NCBI GenBank assembly: GCA_947361355.1
Contig: CANAIR010000016.1
Span: forward strand, 1-37,897
Origin: an uncultured Clostridium sp.
GTDB taxonomy: Bacteria > Bacillota > Clostridia > TANB77 > CAG-465
DNA: 37,897 nucleotides
Direction: 5' to 3'
Shown here: piece by piece, positions 15,184-23,627 of the stretch
How the letters are laid out: every line of letters starts with the position of its first letter
How positions within the stretch are numbered: position 1 is the stretch's first letter
The notes under the pieces: generated by a model
The model's database searches: none
What the model saw: the letters and a program-made list of their open reading frames with translations, nothing else
What the model was told of the DNA's origin: nothing
Program-made: the position numbers and the translations under genes

Positions 15184-15765
15184 ATGAAAAAAAAATTAAT
15201 AATTTTACTTATTATATTAATAGTTGTTATAATTTTTCTTTTATATTCTTTAACAGGATTAAAAAATAAAAAAAGAGATGTATATATAAATTTTTTAAAT
15301 AATACAATTCCAGATTTAAATACTGGTAATGTGAAAATATTAAGTGGAAGAGAAAATATTGCTAAAATTTCTCAAGCTGTAAAAAATTATTATAATGCTT
15401 GTTATAATACTAATAAAGAGATGGTAAAAGAGATATTAAACAAAGATTATGTGGAATATATGAATATAGATATAGAAGATTTAATGAAAACTAATTCTGC
15501 AACAAAAAATTTGTATGATTTAGAAATTAATACTATATATGAAATAAATGATAAAATGTATTTTGCAAATGTAAAAGATGTATATAATAATGTATATTTT
15601 ATTGGCGTAATACTAAATGATGAGAAAAATAAATATAGTATATTTTTAGATGGTATTTATAATTACAGCGACATAAAAAAATATGAAAAAAATGAACAAT
15701 ACGATGACCACGGAGATGGTCATGATGATGGTAAAGAGCATGAGGAGCAAGAAGAAAATACTTAG
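15184..15765 (+). CDS. Single-span VirB8/NTF2-like-sized protein with His/Asp-rich tail
   Basis: 193 aa, starting three bases after the peptidase gene with GGGAGGTT as ribosome site. Membrane span about 4-24; outer domain (about 50-165) with a first helix (I-S-Q-A-V-K-N-Y-Y-N-A-C-Y-N-T-N-K-E-M) and end strands (D-K-M-Y-F-A-N-V, V-Y-F-I-G-V-I-L-N, Y-S-I-F-L-D-G), the same ordering as the 187-aa protein at 12578. The last 20 residues are almost all Asp, His, Glu and Gly (D-D-H-G-D-G-H-D-D-G-K-E-H), a composition that could bind divalent metal. No named family recognised. Confidence 0.6.
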   Translation: MKKKLIILLIILIVVIIFLLYSLTGLKNKKRDVYINFLNNTIPDLNTGNVKILSGRENIAKISQAVKNYYNACYNTNKEMVKEILNKDYVEYMNIDIEDLMKTNSATKNLYDLEINTIYEINDKMYFANVKDVYNNVYFIGVILNDEKNKYSIFLDGIYNYSDIKKYEKNEQYDDHGDGHDDGKEHEEQEENT

Positions 15766-15777
15766 GTGGTGAAAACT

Positions 15778-16326
15778 TTGAAGTATAATTATTTAAGAGA
15801 AAGTAAAGAAGATAGGTACGATTATAGCTATAATGGTACAAATATTAGTAAAGGTGCTAAAGTATTATCAAGAATATTTAGTATTTGTATCGTTATAGGA
15901 GTAATAAGTTGTATATATGTAGTAATCCAATCTAAAAGTATAGAGTTATTAACTCCAGAAGCAATTAGTAAAAATTTAAGTTTAAATTGTAATGAAAAAT
16001 TAGTAAATACAAATATAGATTATAGTTTGATATTACAAGAATATATAGATAAAATATATGGCTATGTAAAAGATAAAAATTACAATTACTTGTATTTAAA
16101 TTTAGAAGAAATATATACAAAAAAAGTAAATATATCAACAGATCAAATGGTTTCAAAATTAGAACAAATTTCAAAAAGTGGAACAAAATTAAATAGTTAT
16201 CAAAAAAATGTAGTAGATGATAAGGACTGTTTTGTATGTAAAATAGGCGAAGAAAATTCATTAATTACAATATATGAATATAAACCAGGAATTTATTCAT
16301 TTGCATTTGATGGTTTTATAAAATAA
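15778..16326 (+). CDS. Single-span extracytoplasmic protein, NTF2-like size (TTG start)
   Basis: I choose TTG at 15778 because AGGTGGTG ends seven bases before it; in-frame GTG codons at 15766 and 15769 lie within that ribosome site. About 182 aa: a polar, tyrosine-rich cytoplasmic segment, a membrane span at about 36-56, then a domain with helix Y-S-L-I-L-Q-E-Y-I-D-K-I-Y-G-Y and final strands (D-C-F-V-C-K-I, L-I-T-I-Y-E-Y, I-Y-S-F-A-F-D-G). It resembles its neighbours in layout rather than in sequence. Function unknown; position inside the T4SS operon suggests a structural part of the envelope complex. Confidence 0.6.
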   Translation: MKYNYLRESKEDRYDYSYNGTNISKGAKVLSRIFSICIVIGVISCIYVVIQSKSIELLTPEAISKNLSLNCNEKLVNTNIDYSLILQEYIDKIYGYVKDKNYNYLYLNLEEIYTKKVNISTDQMVSKLEQISKSGTKLNSYQKNVVDDKDCFVCKIGEENSLITIYEYKPGIYSFAFDGFIK

Positions 16327-16357
16327 ATATATAAAGAATATGAATGGAGGAGACGTT

Positions 16358-16810
16358 TTGGAAAATAATAATATAATTAATAAATTACTTAATTATATAA
16401 TATTAGCTTTAATTTGTGTAATATTTGTTATGGCAATATACAAATTATTCGAACCATTAACTTATAATTCTAAATCTAAAGTAGATGCTAGTAGATTTGA
16501 CCAGTCTCCTTATGTATATTCGGCTTTAGATAAATATATATATGCAATAAGAAGAGAGAATAAAAAATATATAAATAAAGTAATACCTTTGGTAAGAAGG
16601 AAAAGTAAAAAAGTATATAATGAGTATGCTAAGTATTTAGACGAAAATTTTAGCAAGATAAATATTACATCGATTGAATTGGTAGGTGAAGAAAAAATGC
16701 TTGTAAAATATACTATTAATTCAAAAGAAGAAAACGTACTTGTTATGAAAATATATGAAAATACTGATTATTTTAAAGTATATTTTGATGAAAAATTAGA
16801 AAATATTTAA
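16358..16810 (+). CDS. Single-span extracytoplasmic protein, NTF2-like size (TTG start)
   Basis: TTG at 16358 has GGAGGAG five or six bases upstream; an in-frame ATG at 16340 has none, so the protein is probably about 150 aa. One membrane span at about 9-28, then a single domain with helix Y-V-Y-S-A-L-D-K-Y-I-Y-A-I, a basic patch (V-R-R-K-S-K-K-V), and end strands (S-I-E-L-V-G-E-E-K-M-L-V-K-Y, V-L-V-M-K-I-Y-E, Y-F-K-V-Y-F-D). Same layout as the preceding proteins. No family recognised. Confidence 0.6.
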   Translation: MENNNIINKLLNYIILALICVIFVMAIYKLFEPLTYNSKSKVDASRFDQSPYVYSALDKYIYAIRRENKKYINKVIPLVRRKSKKVYNEYAKYLDENFSKINITSIELVGEEKMLVKYTINSKEENVLVMKIYENTDYFKVYFDEKLENI

Positions 16811-16821
16811 AAGGTGATTTA

Positions 16822-17346
16822 ATGAAGCGTAAAATAATTATAAAAATTATTTTAATAGTGGTATTGTGTTATGTAATAATATCATTTAATTATTACATAT
16901 ATATGTTTATACAAAGTGAAGCAAAATTAGTTTCTAATAGTGCAGATTTTGAAGAAAAAGAAGTATTTGATTTTTCTAAGGATTATGTTGAAACTTTTTT
17001 TAGTTATTTACAAACTGGAAATTATGATAGTGCATTTGAAATGTTACATGATAATTGTAAAAAAGATCTTTTTAATTCTGATATAGAAAGATTTAGAGAT
17101 TTAATAAAGTCAAAATATTTTAATGAGGAATTAAGAAATAAAGATTTTGAAATTAAAGAAAGCTCAAAAGGGAATGTAAATAATGAGAAAATATTTCACG
17201 CATATTATGAAGTAAGTATAATTTGTAACAATCAAAATTTAAAGAATAGTTCTGAATTTTATAAAGATAAGACAATATTGGCAGATGTTGTTAAAGTAAA
17301 TGGTAATTTGAAATTAGTAATAAATTTAGATCAATTTAAAATTTAA
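16822..17346 (+). CDS. Single-span NTF2/DUF4878-like extracytoplasmic protein
   Basis: 174 aa, ribosome site AAAAGGTGATTT. Membrane span at about 5-27. The outer domain opens with the clearest NTF2-like signature of the group: Y-V-E-T-F-F-S-Y-L-Q-T-G-N-Y-D-S-A-F-E-M-L, the helix-turn-helix start shared by many secreted NTF2-like (DUF4878-type) proteins, followed by paired strands (A-Y-Y-E-V-S-I-I-C, L-A-D-V-V-K-V-N-G-N-L-K-L-V-I-N). This supports reading the neighbouring similar-sized proteins as VirB8-like too. Confidence 0.62.
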   Translation: MKRKIIIKIILIVVLCYVIISFNYYIYMFIQSEAKLVSNSADFEEKEVFDFSKDYVETFFSYLQTGNYDSAFEMLHDNCKKDLFNSDIERFRDLIKSKYFNEELRNKDFEIKESSKGNVNNEKIFHAYYEVSIICNNQNLKNSSEFYKDKTILADVVKVNGNLKLVINLDQFKI

Positions 17347-17371
17347 GCTAATAAAACAAGGAGTAAAAATA

Positions 17372-18940
17372 ATGAAAAATTTCAGGAAAAAAGTAGTAAT
17401 TTTTATTGCAATATGTGTTATTTTGTTAATTATTTTTGTAATAGCTGGCTTAAAAAATATTAGACAAAAAGTTGAACCTTTTGAACCAACGTTACAAGAT
17501 AGTTTAAATTCTATCGAAGGGATTTGTAAGTATTATAACATTGAATTAATAGATGTATTAAATTCTAACGATGCAAATTTTAGCAAACAGATATATTTAA
17601 AATTTGCATATAATACTCAAAATGAAAATGGGACAAGTTCTAGGGCATATTATGAAGAAGTGATACAAGCATTTGCTAAGCTATATGATTATGATAATTT
17701 AATTTTATTAGATGATGAAAAAGCATTAAAAATAGAGATAGTATGTGTAAAAGTTTCAAAAGTAATGAGACAATATGTAATTAATGGTGATAAAAACTAT
17801 TTCTTTAATTTGGAAAGTAAAATTAATTTATCAAAAATTACTGATGTAGAAATAAAGAATATAAAATCAGAATCTAACATATTAAAATCTTTAATAAAAA
17901 ATTCTTGGAATGAAAACTCAGTTAATTTTGGTACTAAAGATTCAACATTAGATAGTTATGATATATATTTTGATGAGGGAATAGAAGTTAGAAAAGTGGG
18001 AGGTAAGATTTTTAACTTAGTATTTACTGATAGATACACTAATGATGTTATTGAAGGGGTAAATACAAAAACAGATTTAAATGCTATAAAAGAGAAGTAT
18101 GGAGATTCAGGCTTTAAAAATATTGGTACAATCATGGGATATAAAACTAACGATTTTTATATTTTCTTTAATGGAAGGCAGATTTCAATTTATAGAGTTG
18201 AAAGCTATGATACTACTGAATTTGCAAAGCTAGTTACTGAATTTGTAGAAACAAAAGATCAAAATAAATTTATAGAAAATTTAACAAAAATTTGGCCAGA
18301 TTATGATTATTTAATGAATGATACTTTAAGAAAAAAAATAGAAGTTTCTTATATTTTAAAAGGAGTAAAATTTAATATAAATGTTTCACTTGAACATGGT
18401 GTAACTTTGTATAGTAATTTTAGTGGAAAAATTACTAATGATTTGACTTTTGAAGAAGCTTTAAAGGCAACTAAGAATATGCCAAAATATGTATATATAA
18501 AAAATGAAGATTTAGTATTAGAAAATGAAATAAAAAGGGCATATGGAATTCATGATCCAAAATCAAATTATGAAAGTTATACATACGCTTATAATGATGC
18601 AAAAAGCAAAAATTTACCTATACTTACTGATACAACACTGTATGATTTCATAAATCAAAGTAGTAAATTTTTCTGTAAAAATAATGAAAATCAAGATTTA
18701 AGAATATTTTCTAGAGAAAATGAATATGCACCAGCTGAAATTAAAAAAGTATATTCGTTTATATGGGCTGATGATATACATTTGATTTATTCTAGTTATA
18801 AAAAAGGTATATATATGTATAATGCTATAACAAGGCAAACTAATGTAATAAAAGAAGGAAATGAATTCTTTAAAATAAAGGGATATAATAATAATTCTTT
18901 GGAGTATGATGATACAACAATAAAATGTAATATAGATTAA
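17372..18940 (+). CDS. Unknown single-span extracytoplasmic protein, 522 aa
   Basis: Ribosome site AAGGAG at the usual distance. One membrane span at about 8-28, the remainder outside. There is no enzyme motif, repeat or low-complexity stretch; composition is rich in Asp, Lys, Asn and Tyr. Segments such as V-R-K-V-G-G-K-I-F-N-L-V-F-T-D and K-T-N-D-F-Y-I-F-F-N-G-R-Q-I-S-I-Y suggest an all-beta core near residues 205-270. It lies between the small VirB8-like proteins and the giant wall hydrolase, 10 bases from the latter. It could be an accessory of the envelope complex or a surface-exposed adhesin. I do not recognise the family. Confidence 0.55.
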   Translation: MKNFRKKVVIFIAICVILLIIFVIAGLKNIRQKVEPFEPTLQDSLNSIEGICKYYNIELIDVLNSNDANFSKQIYLKFAYNTQNENGTSSRAYYEEVIQAFAKLYDYDNLILLDDEKALKIEIVCVKVSKVMRQYVINGDKNYFFNLESKINLSKITDVEIKNIKSESNILKSLIKNSWNENSVNFGTKDSTLDSYDIYFDEGIEVRKVGGKIFNLVFTDRYTNDVIEGVNTKTDLNAIKEKYGDSGFKNIGTIMGYKTNDFYIFFNGRQISIYRVESYDTTEFAKLVTEFVETKDQNKFIENLTKIWPDYDYLMNDTLRKKIEVSYILKGVKFNINVSLEHGVTLYSNFSGKITNDLTFEEALKATKNMPKYVYIKNEDLVLENEIKRAYGIHDPKSNYESYTYAYNDAKSKNLPILTDTTLYDFINQSSKFFCKNNENQDLRIFSRENEYAPAEIKKVYSFIWADDIHLIYSSYKKGIYMYNAITRQTNVIKEGNEFFKIKGYNNNSLEYDDTTIKCNID

Positions 18941-18950
18941 GGAGGAAAAT

Positions 18951-21900
18951 ATGTATAAAAATATGAAATATAAGCTGTTAATATTATGTTCTTTAATTTG
19001 CGTATATATTTTCTTCCCAAGTCAGTTATACGCTATGTCGCAAAAAGAAATAGGGGAGGCAATTGCAACCTTTGCATTAAATTTCCAAAAAGCTCCAGAT
19101 GGTGGGCAAACTTGGACGTATGATTGGGATGCCTATGCTAGATCTCAAGCATATCATGGTAAAAAAATGGGCGATGGAACTTATCATGCTGATTGTGTTG
19201 GTTGGGTAAGTATGTGTTTACATCAATCAATTGGCTTAGATGCACCAAATGTAAGTGATGGTTCATGTGGATTTGTAGTACCTACAATATATTCCCAAAA
19301 CTATTCTGGTTTTGGTAGTGTTATAGTTGATGTTACAGGGCAACAATTAATGCCTGGAGATATATTACAAAATTCACACCATGTTATGATTTATGTAGGT
19401 AATATTGGTGGAGAAGATAGGATAGTACACTCAGTAGGTTCACCATTAAATTATGATACATTTTCATCTTATGCAAGTTGGAATGAATCTGCAAGTGTTG
19501 ACATTGCAGGTGTATACCAACATGCTTATAGAATTTCAGAACAACATGCTTCTACTGTTGATAAATCACAAGTTAAAACAACATGGAATGGAAGTAATGG
19601 AGATTATGAATTTGGTGAAGGTTCTAGTGGAAGTGGTAGTGGCGATAGTAGTGGAAGTTCAGGTGGGACTGGTCTAGAGAATTTTGAAGGAAATCCAAAT
19701 TACCAAGTACAAGCAGATGATAAGAAGAAAAATTTTAGGATTGTTAGTATTAATGATAAGCTACCTATATATAAACATATTTTACTTACAGAAAAATATA
19801 ATTTTAATAAGATAAAGTGGAAAATGTATGGTCATGGAAACGAGGCAGGAAAAAATTCACCTATGCAAAGTGATATAACGCTTGGACTTAAATATCCAAA
19901 AGATGATAGTAATACAAAGCTTGGAAAGTTTGTTTCACTTGTTTTGCCATATATTCAGACGTGGTACATTCCACTTTCTATGTATTCAGGAATATTAAAT
20001 GCTGAAAGTGGAAATATGGTATTTGATTCTGAAGATATAGATGATAGTAGTTCAGGTGGTGGTTCTTCATCTGGAAATATGGGTGGAACTGCTGATTATT
20101 CTGGTAATGGAAATCAGGAGATAGTATGGAATTTCTTAAAATCTAAAGGATTTTCAGATATACTTGCTGGTTCAATAATGGGAACTATACACCAAGAATC
20201 TGGATTTGATACAGGTGTATATAATTATGAAGGTAGTGGTGCATTTGGTTTATGTCAATGGCTTGGTAGTAGAAAAACTAATCTTGATACTTTTGCAGCA
20301 TCACAAGGAAAAGATATTACAGATATAACAGTTCAATTAGATTTTTTATGGTACGAATTAAGTGGTGAAAATCCAGCTATGGGAATGGGTTGGCTTGATC
20401 CTTCTGAATGGACCACTTTTTTAAGTATAACTACTTTATATGAAGCAACTGATTATTTTGTTCGACATTTTGAAAGGTGTTCTCCAGGAGAAGCAGTTAT
20501 ACAAACTAGAGTTGACGCTGGTCAACAGTATATTCAACAATTTGCTGGAAGTACAGGTAGTTCGGATAGTAGTAATTCAAGTGATAATTCTGGAACATCT
20601 GATAATACTTCTGATAGTGACAATAATGATGATGATAGTGGTGATAGCGGAACAGAGAGTGAATTAAAAACTTCTAAGGCAAAGAAAAATGTTAATTTCC
20701 CATATGCTATAATAAAAAATGGATATCATGAAATTACAGTAAATAGATATGATATACAAAAATATACGATGAATACAAAATATAGAGATTATATTCAATA
20801 TACTAAAAAATCAGAGGCAGTAGTAAAAGAGACAACAATAAAAACTGTAAATGATAAAGGTGAGGAAACTAGTTCATCTACACACGTTATAGTAGTAAGC
20901 TGTAATCCTGATATTGAAATTTCACAAACTCCTGTAAATACAAGACTTGATGCTTCTGGTGCTGTAGATCCTATGAAAGAAGAATTTGTAGGAGCTTCAA
21001 CTAGTACAAGTACAAAATATTATTTACAAAAAGCTCTTACCTTTGATATGGTATATAGAAATGAATTTGTATTTACAAAATATAATGATGCAGATGTACA
21101 AGCAAGAAGAAATCCTAAATCTGAAATGATTTCTGGAAGATCTCCATATAATGAAATAATTGGTGGAAATACCAAACTTGATGCTGGCACATTATCTGGT
21201 AGTGGTAGTGTTGCAAATATTACAAGTAGCTATGGAGCTTCTGCAACTCAAATAGATGTTAGTACATCATCTACTAAAAATTTATCAAGTGTTACAAGAA
21301 CATATAAATTAGATGGAGCTGCATATACTGAAAATGTAGGAGAAGAAATATATATAAAAAGAGAGTGGGAAGATAAACTAACTCAAGCTTCTAGTGAAAA
21401 TAAACAATTAGATTATGATGAAATGTTAAGATACAATCAAAATGAAGATAATGATAAAAAAAGAGATACAATTTCAAAAGAAGACTTCGAAGGTGCTCCA
21501 AAAAAAGAATATAGAAGATATAAAGTAATGTCTAAAAAAGGAAATCTTAATTTGATTGATTTTATAAATGCTAATCCAAAAATATATAAAAATTACTTAA
21601 ATAGAGGAATGGAAGCATCAAAATATATGGGATATATTAAAGAAGATGACTTATTAATGAGTTATGACCAACTAAAAAAATTAATTAATAAAACAAGAGA
21701 TAGCTCTGGTGCTGTTCCATATGCGTATTTTGTATCTTTAGGTTTTAAATTAGGATATTCAAATGCTGGATCAATAGAAAATAATGCTTCATCAAGAAGT
21801 TCAGGCTTTGGATGGCCAGTTGACTTAAATGGTAATGATGGAGCAAGAGTTATAAACTGTGTATTCCCTTATTCGCCAGCATATGGTGAAGCTCATGGTG

Positions 21901-23012
21901 CAATAGATATTAATCCAGGTGAAGGGGCTAATATAATAATTGCAGCTAAAGATGGTAAAATATTAAGAGTTGAAGATACAGCTTCAAGTGGTGGTTATGG
22001 TAATTCAGTAGTAATTGAACATAGTGATGGGTATTATACAAGATATTCTCATATGTCTAGTATTGATTCTACAATTGCAGAGGGAATAGAAGTAAAAAAA
22101 GGTCAAAAATTAGGTATTATGGGAACTACTGGAAAATCAACAGGTGTTCATCTAGATTTCACAATATATCAAGGAGGGACATCGCATTCTAATAGAGTTG
22201 ATCCATTAGATTTTTATGTTACTGAACCAGAATATGGCTCAATAGACCCAAATAGTATAACTAGTATACCAAGTGGATATGTATTTAAGAGTGAAAAAAG
22301 AGGTGGAAGCGGAGAAGGTTTTTCAGTAGTAGGAACAAAATTAAGTAAAGAAGAGTGGACACAAAAGGCACTTGGATATGCTGCAAGTGCTGGTGGAGAT
22401 GCTTGTTTCCAAGATAAAGCTACTATGGAAAAATTTTACGATACTTGTACAGGTAAAGGAGTAAATCCTGAATATGCTTTTGCAACTGCAGTTTGCGAAC
22501 AAGGATTACATAGTAGTGTAAATAACTATTGGGGACTTGCAACACCTAATGGTGCTAGTTCAGCATATTTTGGAGATATGTTAACTACATTGTCTGCATA
22601 TTGTGATCTTATTGTACAATATCAAGATCCATCATCAAGTTATTATGCTTCTATAATGGCAAAATATGAGGAACGTAAAGCTGTGACAGAAAATGGTGGA
22701 GCAGATCCAAATGGTTATGGCACACCAGATACTATACAAGGAATACAAAGTATTTATTCATATTTAGGAAAACATGAGCAAGGTAGTTCTGGTGCAGGCG
22801 GATTTTATTATATGGATCCAGCTGTTGCAGGTGTAACTAAAGTATATAGCACTCATGAAGAATTTGTAGAAAAATGTAGAAATGGTGGAGCAGCACATGC
22901 TTTAGGTACAGAAACAACACCTTGGGAACAAGCTGGTTATACAGCTTGGCAAGCTGAAAAGAAAATAGATGTTGCTAAATCTATATTTGGCGATGTTGCA
23001 GGAACATATTAA
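18951..23012 (+). CDS. Giant multidomain peptidoglycan hydrolase (NlpC/P60 + phage-lysozyme + M23 + glucosaminidase-like)
   Basis: 1353 aa, secreted (signal peptide about 5-28). Four predicted wall-cutting modules in order. (1) Residues about 55-200, NlpC/P60-like cysteine peptidase: C82 in A-D-C-V-G-W-V, histidine at H143-H144 before V-M-I-Y-V-G, H160 in V-H-S-V-G. (2) Residues about 385-535, phage-tail-lysozyme type: E416 in H-Q-E-S-G-F-D and F-G-L-C-Q-W-L-G. (3) Residues about 950-1092, M23: H982-x-x-x-D986, H1034 in Y-S-H-M, and H1067-L-D1069 where most relatives have H-x-H. (4) Residues about 1130-1275, glucosaminidase-like: E1183 in V-C-E-Q-G followed by N-N-Y-W-G-L-A. Ser/Gly/Asp linkers separate modules at 222-245, 365-385 and 535-570; residues 580-940 are of unknown fold. 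Ribosome site GGAGG. It would act as a VirB1-like tool of the T4SS. Confidence 0.85.
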   Translation: MYKNMKYKLLILCSLICVYIFFPSQLYAMSQKEIGEAIATFALNFQKAPDGGQTWTYDWDAYARSQAYHGKKMGDGTYHADCVGWVSMCLHQSIGLDAPNVSDGSCGFVVPTIYSQNYSGFGSVIVDVTGQQLMPGDILQNSHHVMIYVGNIGGEDRIVHSVGSPLNYDTFSSYASWNESASVDIAGVYQHAYRISEQHASTVDKSQVKTTWNGSNGDYEFGEGSSGSGSGDSSGSSGGTGLENFEGNPNYQVQADDKKKNFRIVSINDKLPIYKHILLTEKYNFNKIKWKMYGHGNEAGKNSPMQSDITLGLKYPKDDSNTKLGKFVSLVLPYIQTWYIPLSMYSGILNAESGNMVFDSEDIDDSSSGGGSSSGNMGGTADYSGNGNQEIVWNFLKSKGFSDILAGSIMGTIHQESGFDTGVYNYEGSGAFGLCQWLGSRKTNLDTFAASQGKDITDITVQLDFLWYELSGENPAMGMGWLDPSEWTTFLSITTLYEATDYFVRHFERCSPGEAVIQTRVDAGQQYIQQFAGSTGSSDSSNSSDNSGTSDNTSDSDNNDDDSGDSGTESELKTSKAKKNVNFPYAIIKNGYHEITVNRYDIQKYTMNTKYRDYIQYTKKSEAVVKETTIKTVNDKGEETSSSTHVIVVSCNPDIEISQTPVNTRLDASGAVDPMKEEFVGASTSTSTKYYLQKALTFDMVYRNEFVFTKYNDADVQARRNPKSEMISGRSPYNEIIGGNTKLDAGTLSGSGSVANITSSYGASATQIDVSTSSTKNLSSVTRTYKLDGAAYTENVGEEIYIKREWEDKLTQASSENKQLDYDEMLRYNQNEDNDKKRDTISKEDFEGAPKKEYRRYKVMSKKGNLNLIDFINANPKIYKNYLNRGMEASKYMGYIKEDDLLMSYDQLKKLINKTRDSSGAVPYAYFVSLGFKLGYSNAGSIENNASSRSSGFGWPVDLNGNDGARVINCVFPYSPAYGEAHGAIDINPGEGANIIIAAKDGKILRVEDTASSGGYGNSVVIEHSDGYYTRYSHMSSIDSTIAEGIEVKKGQKLGIMGTTGKSTGVHLDFTIYQGGTSHSNRVDPLDFYVTEPEYGSIDPNSITSIPSGYVFKSEKRGGSGEGFSVVGTKLSKEEWTQKALGYAASAGGDACFQDKATMEKFYDTCTGKGVNPEYAFATAVCEQGLHSSVNNYWGLATPNGASSAYFGDMLTTLSAYCDLIVQYQDPSSSYYASIMAKYEERKAVTENGGADPNGYGTPDTIQGIQSIYSYLGKHEQGSSGAGGFYYMDPAVAGVTKVYSTHEEFVEKCRNGGAAHALGTETTPWEQAGYTAWQAEKKIDVAKSIFGDVAGTY

Positions 23013-23031
23013 TATGTTAGTGAGGTATATA

Positions 23032-23604
23032 ATGAATAAAATTATAAAAAGAATAGTCATAATTATTGTAGTTGTTATATTATTCATCATTCTGAGTATT
23101 TATTTTTTAAATACTCAGAAGATGGAAAATGAAGGTTATGCATTATCCTATATGAATTCTGATGATATTTCAAGTTCAACAAAATCACCAACAAATATAC
23201 ATGTTGTACTTGCAAAATATATTGGTGATGTAAAGCCAAAAACAATATCTAAATTTTCGTATAATTTTGCATATAATATAATTCCAAACTATGTAAAATT
23301 AATAGAACAAGGAAAATTAAAGGAAAATGATAGATTTTTTTATTTTAATAATAAAAAATTAATACTAATACAAACAGGTATAGATAATTATGATGAGTTT
23401 AATAATTTAATCAAAAAAATATCTGTACTTAGTGGAGAGTTGGAAATTGAAAATGTTGTTATTCCAATTGCTAGTATCGATACTTCTAAAGTAGAATTTG
23501 AATCTGAGATTAATATAAAATATAAAAATAATGAGGAACTTAAATTTAAATTGGTTATTGGTAAAAATTCTGATAATAAAATGACAGGTATAAAAATATT
23601 TTAG
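23032..23604 (+). CDS. Single-span extracytoplasmic protein, unknown
   Basis: Start chosen at 23032 (TGAGGT six bases upstream); earlier in-frame ATGs at 22969 and 23014 overlap or hug the hydrolase gene and lack ribosome sites. 190 aa with a span at about 7-28 (a run of Ile/Val). The outer region has a helical first part (K-F-S-Y-N-F-A-Y-N-I-I-P-N-Y-V-K-L-I-E-Q) and a strand-rich end (V-E-F-E-S-E-I-N-I-K-Y-K-N-N, E-L-K-F-K-L-V-I-G-K). It is the seventh single-span protein of the operon. No family recognised. Confidence 0.58.
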   Translation: MNKIIKRIVIIIVVVILFIILSIYFLNTQKMENEGYALSYMNSDDISSSTKSPTNIHVVLAKYIGDVKPKTISKFSYNFAYNIIPNYVKLIEQGKLKENDRFFYFNNKKLILIQTGIDNYDEFNNLIKKISVLSGELEIENVVIPIASIDTSKVEFESEINIKYKNNEELKFKLVIGKNSDNKMTGIKIF

Positions 23605-23627
23605 TTTAGAAAGGATAATAGATATAA

